A stretch of 64,000 nt of DNA from DATBHW01 sp035307385 (GTDB lineage: Bacteria > Chloroflexota > Ktedonobacteria > Ktedonobacterales > DATBGS01): the NCBI GenBank assembly GCA_035307385.1, contig DATGID010000050.1, positions 1 through 64,000 of the forward strand, given 5' to 3'. Shown piece after piece: positions 17,465 to 25,198 of the stretch. The notes beneath the pieces were generated by a model. That model was not told the DNA's origin. It saw nothing but the letters and a program-made list of their open reading frames with translations, and did not search any database. The position numbers and the translations under genes were made by a program. Numbering within the stretch: the stretch's first letter is position 1; every line of letters starts with the position of its first letter.

Positions 17465-18208
17465 ATGATCGTTGCCCCGCTTCCCGCGCGGCCTTCGTCT
17501 CTGCGTGGGTATCGCCGCTCTGTGGTGTTCCTCAGCACACAGATCAGTCTGCTGGGGGTGCTGTCTTCGGTTGGGTTGGTGGTGGCGCTGCATTTCTTGC
17601 GCCCCGACCTGAACCCGACGCGCCGCTTCATCAGCGATTATGCTATCGGTCCGCATGGCATGCTGATGAATCTGGCATTTTGGGCCTGTGGGCTGGGGAT
17701 GCTGGCGCTGGTGGTGGGCCTCTATTTTGGTGTTGCGCAGGAGGGCCGGTCCTGGGCAGGTCTGGCGCTGCTGACTGTTTCGGGCGTGTGCATCCTCGTG
17801 GCGACACTGTTCCACGACGCCCCGCAAGCCTCCCCGGCGATTGTGCTGGATACTGTACATGATTCGATTGTGCAGATCAGCCTCTTCAGCCTGGCGTTAG
17901 CTGCCCTGACCTGGTCCATTCGTTTCCGGCGCGATAAAACCTGGCGCGTGTTTGCGCGCCTGGCGCTGCCGATGGCACTGATGATGCTGTTGGCGCTCCT
18001 GGGCTTCATCCTGACGCCCACGCGCTTTTTGGGGTTGTCGGAAAGGATATTGCTGGGCCTGTATCTGGTCTGGGTGTGCGGTGTGCTCGTCAAGCTGGAA
18101 TCGCTGGTGCCCTTGCCGGAAATCCGCCTGCGCCGCCTGGAGTTTTCGACGGGCGAGCTTGCCGCAAGCTGGCACTCACCTGAAGGACAGGCACCATCCT
18201 CCCCCTGA
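17465..18208 (+). CDS. DUF998-family membrane protein
   Basis: A 247-residue membrane protein with about six helices. The segment LRPDLNPTRRFISDYAIGPHGMLMN is the DUF998 signature (RPDLNP-x-RR-x-ISDYxIGP-x-G). It also holds a conserved-looking HD pair in LFHDAPQ and a second histidine in DTVHD. The family has no proven biochemical role. The C-terminal 45 residues are hydrophilic and likely cytoplasmic. The start ATG follows TAGAAAACT with no strong Shine-Dalgarno sequence, so the start is uncertain. A structured hairpin follows the stop. Confidence 0.75.
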   Translation: MIVAPLPARPSSLRGYRRSVVFLSTQISLLGVLSSVGLVVALHFLRPDLNPTRRFISDYAIGPHGMLMNLAFWACGLGMLALVVGLYFGVAQEGRSWAGLALLTVSGVCILVATLFHDAPQASPAIVLDTVHDSIVQISLFSLALAALTWSIRFRRDKTWRVFARLALPMALMMLLALLGFILTPTRFLGLSERILLGLYLVWVCGVLVKLESLVPLPEIRLRRLEFSTGELAASWHSPEGQAPSSP

Positions 18209-18209
18209 G

Positions 18210-18260
18210 ACGAGTGCAAGACCCTCCTGAAAAACTCTCCAGGGGTCTGAAGTGACTCGT
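18210..18260 (+). terminator. Nested hairpin after the DUF998 gene
   Basis: An inner stem of AGACCCTCCTG with CCAGGGGTCT (18219-18248, one bulge) sits inside an outer ACGAGT/ACTCGT pair (18210-18215 with 18255-18260). It begins 2 bases after the stop. There is no clear U-run, so it is a possible terminator or 3' stabilising element. Confidence 0.4.
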
Positions 18261-18379
18261 GCCCCCCAGGGTTTACAGTGTGTCTATGCGTAGATGCGCA
18301 GACGTCAACATCTGGTGCGGCCTCAACGCGCACCGGATGGACGCGGCGATGACCGGATGACCTGGGTAGGAGGTTGAGC

Positions 18380-18835
18380 ATGCCGGACTGGCTGGTGCTG
18401 GCGCTGGCTCTGGGAGTCTGGCCGGTGCTTCTGGTGCTGGCGGTGTATTTCATCGTCAGAGGCAACGTCTATTCGTGGAATGGCGACCAGGAAACCGCTG
18501 GCATTACCTCGGCGGCCCAGGAGCGTTCGACGCTGCTGCTCAAGGAGGTGCTGGAAAAGCACGAGTATGAGCAGTTGACCCAGCGGGGCTATCTGGACAT
18601 TAACAGCCCCAGCAACCCCCAGCGTATCTATCGCGTTCGGCGCAATGGCGGGCTGGTGAGCGTCTATGAGCAGGGCAAGGCGATTCAAGAGGTCTGTGTG
18701 CAATCGACAGAGCCACTGCCCCGCGATGATGTGGTGCTGCTGCACAAATTGATGATTCAAGCGAACGAACAAGAGTATCTGGCGCGGGCGAATCAATTTC
18801 CGCCGCTTTTTCCGCGCCAGCGCTACAGCCCATAA
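18380..18835 (+). CDS. Single-pass membrane protein, function unknown
   Basis: A 151-residue protein. One N-terminal membrane helix (about residues 3-24) is followed by a cytoplasmic or extracytoplasmic domain of about 125 residues with no family I recognise. It contains LLLKEVLEKHEYEQLTQRGYLDI, which reads as a helical segment, and YRVRRNGGLVSVYEQGK, which reads as a beta hairpin. AGGAGG is 6 bases before the ATG at 18380; a TTG two codons earlier abuts the ribosome binding site and is unlikely. It stands 108 bases before the receiver gene in the same direction. Function is unknown. Confidence 0.65.
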   Translation: MPDWLVLALALGVWPVLLVLAVYFIVRGNVYSWNGDQETAGITSAAQERSTLLLKEVLEKHEYEQLTQRGYLDINSPSNPQRIYRVRRNGGLVSVYEQGKAIQEVCVQSTEPLPRDDVVLLHKLMIQANEQEYLARANQFPPLFPRQRYSP

Positions 18836-18943
18836 TCTTTTCTTATCTGGTTGGTTTATGACGGAAAAACCAGCGCAGCTTCAATGAGCCGCCAGCCAAT
18901 TCGCGGCGGCTGCGACCCCAGCGTAGGAGAACGGAGCAGAACC

Positions 18944-19306
18944 GTGCGTAAGGTGCTTATTGTTGACAGCGACGAAGGAATCTGCGAGTTTCTGACTGCT
19001 CTGTTGACTGAAGAAGGCTTTCAGGTGAGCGCGGCCTGTGACAATCTAAAGGCGCTCGAACAACTCCAGCGAGAAGAAGGCGCTGTCGTTCTGCTCGATT
19101 TGGGGCGGCCTCATGGCGGCCAAAATATTCATGCCTGGCTTCAGGCGGTACATCAGTTGTCGCGTCATCAGGTCATTGCCATGTCGGCCTCGACGCCACT
19201 GGCGGTTGGCTATCAACTGCTTGGCGAAAGTCTGATTACCGCCTTCCTGCCAAAGCCCTTTGATGTGGATGAAGTGCTAGCGGCAGTGCAGCAGGTGGCT
19301 ACTTGA
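18944..19306 (+). CDS. Single-domain response regulator (receiver only)
   Basis: A 120-residue receiver domain with no output domain. The acidic pocket is seen in KVLIVDSDEG, the phospho-acceptor Asp in VVLLDLGRP, the Thr/Ser position in IAMSAS, and the conserved Lys in FLPKPFD. It would relay a phosphoryl group or act by protein contact, as CheY-like proteins do. The GTG start at 18944 is preceded by GGAG at good spacing and begins exactly at the domain; an ATG at 18884 is an alternative. It is convergent with the NarL-type regulator (8-base overlap). Confidence 0.8.
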   Translation: MRKVLIVDSDEGICEFLTALLTEEGFQVSAACDNLKALEQLQREEGAVVLLDLGRPHGGQNIHAWLQAVHQLSRHQVIAMSASTPLAVGYQLLGESLITAFLPKPFDVDEVLAAVQQVAT

Positions 19307-19943
19307 CCAGCTTGTGCTGCATCGCCAGAATGACGACCTCGGTTCGACTGGATGCCCCCAGCTTCGAGCGAATGCTGCTGATATGAAATTTCACCGTGGC
19401 CGGACTAATCACCAGCCGCTCGGCCACTTGCTGGTTGGATAAGCCCTCGACCAGCAGCGCCAGGACCTCCCTTTCGCGTTCGGTCAAATCGTGCCCGATT
19501 TTCGGCGCTTGCGTGGCGTTCTGCACCAGCGCCTGGCCCGCGGCTGGGGCCAGCGTGGCCTGGCCGTGCGCGGCCAGGCGCACCGCCCGCGCCAACTCGT
19601 CGATGGACACGTCTTTCAGCAGATAGCCAATCGCCCCCGCTTGCAATGCTTCTTGTACCAGGCTGCCCTCTTGAAAGCTGGTCAGGGCCAGCACATGCAA
19701 CCGGGGGAACGCTTCGCGCAGGGTGCGTGTGGTTTCGACCCCGTTGATGCCGGGCATCGCCAAATCCATCAGCACGACATCCGGCTGCACCTCGGCGCAG
19801 AGGTCGATGCTTTCCTGGCCGGAGCCAGCTTCGCCCACCACCTCTATATCGTTGAATGCCAGCAACGAGAAGCGAATGCCATTGCGCACGACCGGATGGT
19901 CATCGACGATCATGACCTGAATAAGTCCTGATTCAGACATCAT
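19299..19943 (-). CDS. NarL/FixJ-type response regulator
   Basis: A 214-residue two-domain regulator. The receiver (residues 9-125) has the acidic pair in VMIVDDHPVVR, the phospho-acceptor in VVLMDLAMPGING and the Lys in YLLKD. The LuxR-type HTH (about 150-212) has LTEREREVLALLVEGLSNQQVAERLVISPATVKFHISSIRSKLG. It binds DNA as a dimer after phosphorylation. Its ATG overlaps the stop of the upstream histidine kinase gene (ATGA), so the two form a coupled two-component pair. AAGGGTGAA provides the ribosome binding site. Confidence 0.92.
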   Translation of the reverse strand: MMSESGLIQVMIVDDHPVVRNGIRFSLLAFNDIEVVGEAGSGQESIDLCAEVQPDVVLMDLAMPGINGVETTRTLREAFPRLHVLALTSFQEGSLVQEALQAGAIGYLLKDVSIDELARAVRLAAHGQATLAPAAGQALVQNATQAPKIGHDLTEREREVLALLVEGLSNQQVAERLVISPATVKFHISSIRSKLGASSRTEVVILAMQHKLVK

Positions 19944-21679
19944 TTCACCCTTCCCGCAGACAAAGACCACGTGATTACGACCTCGCTGCCATGCCCTGGC
20001 TGGCTGGTAAGCGCGCAGGTGGCCCCAACGCTTTGCGCGCGCTCGCGCATGATGTTCACGCCGAGTTGATCTGGCCTGATGGCGCTGAGATCAAAGCCGC
20101 GTCCATCATCGCGAATGCGCAGCGTCATGGTTTCCCCCTGCCCGCGCAGTTCCACCAGAACATGGCTTGCTTTTGCATGTTTGACAATATTATTGAGCGC
20201 TTCTTGCGCCACCCGATAGAAGGCAATTTGTACCGAAGCGGGTAAGGTTCGGTCACCTTCAGCCGTGAAGGTGATGGCAAGTTGTGTCTGGCTGGCTAAA
20301 GTGTCGGTCAATTGCTTGAGGAGTTCGCCTAATTGTTTTTCGGTGATGGCCGTGGGACGCAGTTCCAGCAGCAGCGTGCGCATTTCGGCCAGCGCGCCCT
20401 GAATCAAACGATGCAGCTCGGCCAGGCCGCGCAAGCCCTCTTCCGGGCGGCGCTCCCAGACGCGCGGCAGCGCCTCGGCCATGAGCTTGGCGGAAAAGAT
20501 AGTCTGGGTGACGGCATCGTGCAGGTCGCGGGCCAGGCGGCTGCGTTCCTCGCTGATGGCGGCCTGCTTCACCTGTTCCCTGAGGCGCGCGTTTTCGATG
20601 GCAAGCGCCGCCTGTTCGCTGAACAAGACGACCAGTTCGGCATCTTCCTCTGAAAACTCACGCGGCGCGCGGTAGTACAGGCGCAGGCGGCCATAAATCT
20701 CATCTTTGATGAGGATGGGCACGGCGAGCAGCGCGCGATACTCATCGGCTGGCGGGGCCAGCAAGATGAGGTCTTGCACCTCCAGGCTGGGGTCGTCCAC
20801 GCTGGGGTCAACCGCCGCTGTATCGGGGATGCTGACCGGCCAGGGGGTGAGTAGGACGCGCTTGGCGGCACGCTGCCCGGCGGCATGCCTGGCGTTGGAA
20901 AGATAGCAGCGGGATAAGCCCCGCGCAGCCTGCACAATGACTTCGCCGGTGCCGGGGGCCGCGTAATAAACAGCCGCCGCCTGGCTGCCCAGCAGAATCC
21001 TGGCCTGGGCAACGATATAATTCAACACTTCGTCCAGCGGGCGATTGGAGTTGAGGATGGTTAAAATATCGCGCAGCCCTTCGGCGATTTGCCGCCGCCG
21101 ATCTGCTTCTTGCCGCCGTTTCTCTGCCTTGCGTTCGGCGGTTTCGGCCTCTTGCTGGGCGGATTCGGCAACATCGATAGCCTCGCGCAAGGCTTGCTCT
21201 ACCCAGGTGCGTTCGGAGATGTCTTCGTGCGCGATGAGGAATCTGGAGCCATCGGCAGGCAAGCTGGTCACGCGGCCCACAAACCAGCGCTGCCCTGCGG
21301 GCGCGTGGCTGGCATAGCGCAGCGAAAACTCCGCGCGCTCGCCGCGCATCACGGCGCGCATGCCTGCGGCGAACGCCTGCGCGTCTGGAGCGGCGGGACC
21401 GGTGACCTCCTGACACCATCGCAGGTAGTTTGTGCCTTCAGCAAGGTTGGCCGGGACCAGTGGGTTGGCGTCTGTGAGGCTGCGCCAGGCCCGGTTGACC
21501 AGGAGCATCGCGCCTGTTCCATCCAAAACACAGATTTGCTGGGGCAGGGCGTCAACGATGGCGCGGGCAAACCAGTCTGCATGGCTGCTGGTTTCTTCCG
21601 CCTGCTGACGCGCTGGCCGATGAGTTTCACGGGGCTGAAAGGAGGGTGAGGGGTAGAAGAGATCGCTTGGCACAGGCAT
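19940..21679 (-). CDS. PAS-GAF sensor histidine kinase (NarX/DesK type)
   Basis: A 579-residue soluble sensor. A PAS domain (about 35-155: VDALPQQICVLDGTGAMLLVNRAW) is followed by a coiled coil rich in E, A and R (about 165-205), a GAF domain (about 215-370), then the HisKA_3 dimerisation helix with the phospho-accepting His in SRLARDLHDAVTQTIFSAKL. The HATPase domain follows, with QEALNNIVKHAKA and IRDDGRGF. There is no membrane helix, so it senses a cytoplasmic or diffusible cue. Its partner is the coupled NarL-type regulator. The start at 21679 has GAGG 5 bases upstream; a start 22 codons earlier is possible. Confidence 0.9.
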   Translation of the reverse strand: MPVPSDLFYPSPSFQPRETHRPARQQAEETSSHADWFARAIVDALPQQICVLDGTGAMLLVNRAWRSLTDANPLVPANLAEGTNYLRWCQEVTGPAAPDAQAFAAGMRAVMRGERAEFSLRYASHAPAGQRWFVGRVTSLPADGSRFLIAHEDISERTWVEQALREAIDVAESAQQEAETAERKAEKRRQEADRRRQIAEGLRDILTILNSNRPLDEVLNYIVAQARILLGSQAAAVYYAAPGTGEVIVQAARGLSRCYLSNARHAAGQRAAKRVLLTPWPVSIPDTAAVDPSVDDPSLEVQDLILLAPPADEYRALLAVPILIKDEIYGRLRLYYRAPREFSEEDAELVVLFSEQAALAIENARLREQVKQAAISEERSRLARDLHDAVTQTIFSAKLMAEALPRVWERRPEEGLRGLAELHRLIQGALAEMRTLLLELRPTAITEKQLGELLKQLTDTLASQTQLAITFTAEGDRTLPASVQIAFYRVAQEALNNIVKHAKASHVLVELRGQGETMTLRIRDDGRGFDLSAIRPDQLGVNIMRERAQSVGATCALTSQPGHGSEVVITWSLSAGRVK

Positions 21680-21788
21680 TGAATCCTCAAGAACAGTAGA
21701 TAAAGCAGTGCAGTGAAGGATAGTTTTTGCCTGGTAATGCTGCAAGTTGCGTACAAAGGCTGGTGCATCGCGCGCTGAAGCTGATCGT

Positions 21789-23669
21789 TCAGCGCGCTTG
21801 CCAGATGTGCACGGTCTGATCTGCGCTGCCGGAAGCCACCCGCCGCCCGTCAGGAGACCAGGCGACCACCAATACTTTTTGGATATGGCCGCGATAGACC
21901 ATAAGCAGCCTGCCAGATGGCTCCTCTTTCAGAATGACCAGGCCGTCTTCGTTGCCCGAAGCCAGGCGTTCGCCGTCAGCCGACCAGGCTGAGGCGCGTG
22001 CCGGGGCATCGGGGTTGTGAGACCTGAGCACATTCGCGCCACTGACCGCATCCCAGCGCTGCACGCTCTGGTCGCGGCCCACGGTGGTGATGCGCTTCTT
22101 ATCCGGTGCCCACATAATGACTTCGACCAGACTGCGATGACCTTTGTAGATAAAGGGCTTGACCTGTTGCAGCGGCTTCCAGACATGCACGGTGAGATCG
22201 GTACTTGCCGAAGCCAGATAGCTGCTGTCCGCTGACCAGGCCAGCGCGGTGATGGCCTGGGTGTGGCCGGTGTAGGTGAACCTGGTTTGCCCGGTCGATG
22301 GATTCCAGATTTGCACCAAGCCATCATCGCTGCCGGAGGCCACGAACTTTTTATCGGGCGACCAGGCTAGCGCGGTGATGCCTGCCGTGTGCCCTTGATA
22401 GCGCAGCAGGCGGCTACTAGTGGTGGCCTCCCAGACGTGTACACTGCAATCCCACGAGCCAGATGCCACGCGCCCCCCGCCTGGCGACCAGGCCAGCGCG
22501 GTCACCGCGCTGGTGTGCTCGCGGTAAGTGAGCAGGGTTGTGCCCACGGCAAGCTTTTCTTCCGCTGGTGGGTGTTTTCCACCTGAGCGGCCAGGGTGAT
22601 ACGTTTCTGGTGGAGCGGGCGCGGTGGGCGATGTCTCTGGATGCGGCGGCGTTTCCTGCTGGGGCGTGCTGCGCTCGCGCACCTTTTCTGCCAGGCGCTC
22701 TTGTGGGGATTTGCTGGGCTGTGCCGCAAGCAGTTGCTCCGGCGTGAGGCCCGCCAGGTCATCGGGCCGCGAGCGGTCCAGGTGATTAGGCAGCAGGTCT
22801 GGCGTGACTTTTGGCTGCGTTTGCGGCAGGGTCAGCCGCTGTGGGGAGCGCGACGGCCTGGGCTTGATGGCTTGTTCCAGCGCGTTGGCGAACTCCAGCA
22901 CAGACTCGAAGCGCTCCTCTGGCTTTTTCGCCAGCGCGCGCAGCACCACTTGCTCGACAGCCGGGGAGATGTGGGGCGCTTTGTCGCGCAGCGAGGGCGG
23001 CTCATGCATCAAATGCTGGGCAACGATGTCGCGCACCGTCCCTTGAAACGGCCAGGCCCCGGTGAGCCATTCAAACACGACGACCCCCAGCGAATATTGA
23101 TCGCTGGGCGGGCAGGGTCGGCCTTCGATCTGCTCGGGGGCCATATAGGCGACGGTGCCCGCCACCTCAGAGCGCGGCTGGGTGTGGGAACGCTGGGTGC
23201 CAACGGCCAGGCCAAAATCGCTGAGCAGCACCTCCACATGGCGGCCAAGCAAGAGATTGCCCGGCTTGATGTCGCGGTGAATCAGGTGTTCCTGGTGGGC
23301 ATAGTGCAGCGCATTGGCGACATCCTTGACGTAGCCCAGGACTGTTGCAGGGGAAAGCTGCTCACCTGCGGGGTGAACGTCGCGCAGCGTGCCGTTGGGG
23401 GCATAGTCCATCACCAGAAATGGGATGCCGTGCTCGATGCTGCTGTCCAGGATGCGCACGATGTGGGGATGAATCAGCCGGGCCATGACCTGCGCTTCGC
23501 TGAGGAAGGCATGGCGGTCCTCTTCGGTGAGGAACAGCGGAAAGATTTTGATGGCCGATTCGGTTTTCAGGTAGCGATGCTGGCCGAGATAGACCTCGGC
23601 ATAGCCGCCCTTGCCGAGCAGCCGCAGCAGATGATAATTGCCAAGCCGTTGGCCCACGCGGTCAGCCAT
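21789..23669 (-). CDS. Serine/threonine protein kinase with C-terminal WD40 repeats
   Basis: A 626-residue protein. The Hanks-type kinase domain (residues 11-275) has the glycine loop GKGGYAEV (19-26), Lys41 in AIKIF, the catalytic HRDIKPGN (131-138), DFG (151-153) and YMAPEQ. A Pro/Gln-rich linker (about 275-375) joins it to six WD40 repeats (380-626) with the usual GH...LAWSPD...ASGS...VHVW pattern. No membrane helix is present, so the propeller is cytoplasmic and likely binds substrates or partners. GGGGAGGTG precedes the ATG. It lies 109 bases upstream of the histidine kinase in the same direction. Confidence 0.93.
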   Translation of the reverse strand: MADRVGQRLGNYHLLRLLGKGGYAEVYLGQHRYLKTESAIKIFPLFLTEEDRHAFLSEAQVMARLIHPHIVRILDSSIEHGIPFLVMDYAPNGTLRDVHPAGEQLSPATVLGYVKDVANALHYAHQEHLIHRDIKPGNLLLGRHVEVLLSDFGLAVGTQRSHTQPRSEVAGTVAYMAPEQIEGRPCPPSDQYSLGVVVFEWLTGAWPFQGTVRDIVAQHLMHEPPSLRDKAPHISPAVEQVVLRALAKKPEERFESVLEFANALEQAIKPRPSRSPQRLTLPQTQPKVTPDLLPNHLDRSRPDDLAGLTPEQLLAAQPSKSPQERLAEKVRERSTPQQETPPHPETSPTAPAPPETYHPGRSGGKHPPAEEKLAVGTTLLTYREHTSAVTALAWSPGGGRVASGSWDCSVHVWEATTSSRLLRYQGHTAGITALAWSPDKKFVASGSDDGLVQIWNPSTGQTRFTYTGHTQAITALAWSADSSYLASASTDLTVHVWKPLQQVKPFIYKGHRSLVEVIMWAPDKKRITTVGRDQSVQRWDAVSGANVLRSHNPDAPARASAWSADGERLASGNEDGLVILKEEPSGRLLMVYRGHIQKVLVVAWSPDGRRVASGSADQTVHIWQAR

Positions 23670-23883
23670 TGCCCACCTCCCCAGTCCGAGGCAGTGGGCG
23701 CAAGGCAGCTATGTGAGAGATAACCAGAATGCCGGACGTATACAGCAGAAATGCCACAACTACCCGATCCTAAACTACCGCATCATGCTGAAAGTATGAT
23801 TCTCCCTATTGCTGCTTGAAAAAGGGTCGATTGCTATCAAGATTTCTCAACCGCTGGAATTATATACAAGACAAGGGAACGTA

Positions 23884-24492
23884 TCAAGAGGTTTGTTGCT
23901 GAATTTGTTCCAACACTTCCAGAGCTTCATAGAGCCAGTGGACATAGGTCTGTTCAAACGCAATGGCAAAGCGGGCGATTAACGCAAAGTACGGGTCTTC
24001 CTGGCTTTCCTGCGCGTAGGGGTTGGGGCGCTTCTTCCCAGGCTGAAACGCCTCGCGCGTTGGCCGAAAAAGGGCATTCTGTCGATAAGCCAGCAGGCGC
24101 ATTTCATGTTCGATGATGCTGCTGCGCACGTGCTGGGCCAGATCATCAGGAGCAGCAAACGCGCCATACAGCACTTTCAGCAGCAGTTCATCGCGCAGTT
24201 GAAAAACGTCTGGTGGCTGCGCTTGCCACTGGCGCAGCGCCTTCTTGCCTTCTTCGGTGATCGAGTAGATTTTCCGGTCTGGCCGCGATTCCTGCTCCTG
24301 GCGCTGCATATCGACCCAGCCCAGCGCTTGCATGCGACGCAGTTCTTTATAGATTTGGCTCTGCGCGGCTCCCCACATGGGGGCAAGTGTGTGATCGAAG
24401 AGGTGCTTTAAGTCATAGCCAGAAAGCGGCCCCCACAACGCCAGCAAGCCCAACGTGCCATAGGTGATCGGATACGCCTCAATTTGTTCCAT
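23884..24492 (-). CDS. PadR-family transcriptional regulator
   Basis: A 202-residue regulator. The winged helix-turn-helix (residues 6-90) shows YGTLGLLALWGPLSGYDLKHLFDHTL, then YKELRRMQALGWVDMQ and GRKIYSITEEGKKALRQW-like spacing. The C-terminal helices (100-200) form the dimer domain. PadR proteins repress a neighbouring gene until an aromatic or toxic ligand binds. The divergent SRPBCC gene and the two palindromes between the genes fit that logic. GAGAGG precedes the ATG at 24492, which starts at the family-typical position; the longer frame adds five residues without support. Confidence 0.88.
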   Translation of the reverse strand: MEQIEAYPITYGTLGLLALWGPLSGYDLKHLFDHTLAPMWGAAQSQIYKELRRMQALGWVDMQRQEQESRPDRKIYSITEEGKKALRQWQAQPPDVFQLRDELLLKVLYGAFAAPDDLAQHVRSSIIEHEMRLLAYRQNALFRPTREAFQPGKKRPNPYAQESQEDPYFALIARFAIAFEQTYVHWLYEALEVLEQIQQQTS

Positions 24493-24555
24493 TGCTGTGC
24501 CTCTCACTGCATCTCTTCTCTTTTGCTGCTCTCAAAACGGATATGCCACAGCGTT

Positions 24556-24569
24556 ATATGTCTTCATAT
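24556..24569. promoter_or_regulatory. Palindrome in the padR-SRPBCC intergenic region
   Basis: ATATG-TCTT-CATAT is a perfect 5-bp inverted repeat, extended by GT/AC pairs one base further out. It lies 64 bases upstream of the PadR start. It shares TATATG-x-CTTCA with the second site at 24620-24638, so both may be bound by the same regulator. Confidence 0.45.
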
Positions 24570-24580
24570 CACATCTCCTC

Positions 24581-24609
24581 TTGTCAGAGGTGGGTAAGAG
24601 GACTATAAT
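24581..24609 (+). promoter_or_regulatory. Sigma-70-type promoter of the SRPBCC gene
   Basis: TTGTCA (24581-24586), a 17-bp spacer and a perfect TATAAT (24604-24609). Transcription would start near 24616, giving a leader of about 70 bases before the ATG at 24687. Confidence 0.75.
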
Positions 24610-24619
24610 CAAGATAGGT

Positions 24620-24638
24620 ATATGACTTCACGTTATAT
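24620..24638. promoter_or_regulatory. Putative PadR operator at the SRPBCC transcription start
   Basis: ATATGAC-TTCAC-GTTATAT is an inverted repeat with 6 of 7 pairs matched. It begins 10 bases after the -10 box, so it covers the expected start of transcription. This position suits repression by the divergent PadR protein. Binding is inferred. Confidence 0.45.
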
Positions 24639-24686
24639 AACATGATGGTATAAGCGTTCACACTGTACAAGAAAGAGGCATTCCTC

Positions 24687-25187
24687 ATGGGAGAGATTAC
24701 GATTAAAGCAGCAGCCACGCTGGATGCCAGGCCCGAAGATGTCTATGCCACGATTGCGGATTATCACGAAGGGCACCCGAGCATTCTGCCCAAAGACAAC
24801 CTGTATGATTTGCAGGTGGAGCAGGGCGGCTATGGCGCGGGCACTGTCATCCACTTCAAGTCGCGCGTGCTGGGTATGGAGCGATCTTTTCATCACCGCG
24901 TGAGCGAGCCAGAACCCGGTAGGGTGCTGGTAGAGCAGGACGTTGATCCCAACGCGGCGCAGCCAGTGACGACGACATTTACAGTGACGCCTGTGGCGGA
25001 AGGGCGCAAGTCGCATGTCGAGATTGCCTCGCTGATGCAGCTTAGCCCTGGCGTGCAGGGGTGGTTCGAGCGCGTTCTTGTTCCCAGAGTCACTGTGCCG
25101 GTGTATAGCAAAGAACTGAAGCTGCTGGAGGCCAGTGCCCAACGCCGAGGCAACGCGCTCACCCAGACGGACCGCGCCACTTCCTGA
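24687..25187 (+). CDS. SRPBCC-fold (polyketide cyclase/START-like) protein
   Basis: A 166-residue cytoplasmic protein of the SRPBCC superfamily. The opening IKAAATLDARPEDVYATIADYHEGHPSILP is the usual first strand and helix, VIHFKSRVLGMERSFHHRVSEPEPGRVLVEQD forms the central sheet, and the C-terminal helix is RVTVPVYSKELKLLEASA. These proteins bind hydrophobic ligands in a deep cavity or act as cyclases; no catalytic role can be assigned. It is controlled by a near-consensus promoter with a palindrome at the start site, next to a divergent PadR gene. Confidence 0.8.
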   Translation: MGEITIKAAATLDARPEDVYATIADYHEGHPSILPKDNLYDLQVEQGGYGAGTVIHFKSRVLGMERSFHHRVSEPEPGRVLVEQDVDPNAAQPVTTTFTVTPVAEGRKSHVEIASLMQLSPGVQGWFERVLVPRVTVPVYSKELKLLEASAQRRGNALTQTDRATS

Positions 25188-25198
25188 TAAGCGCGCTG

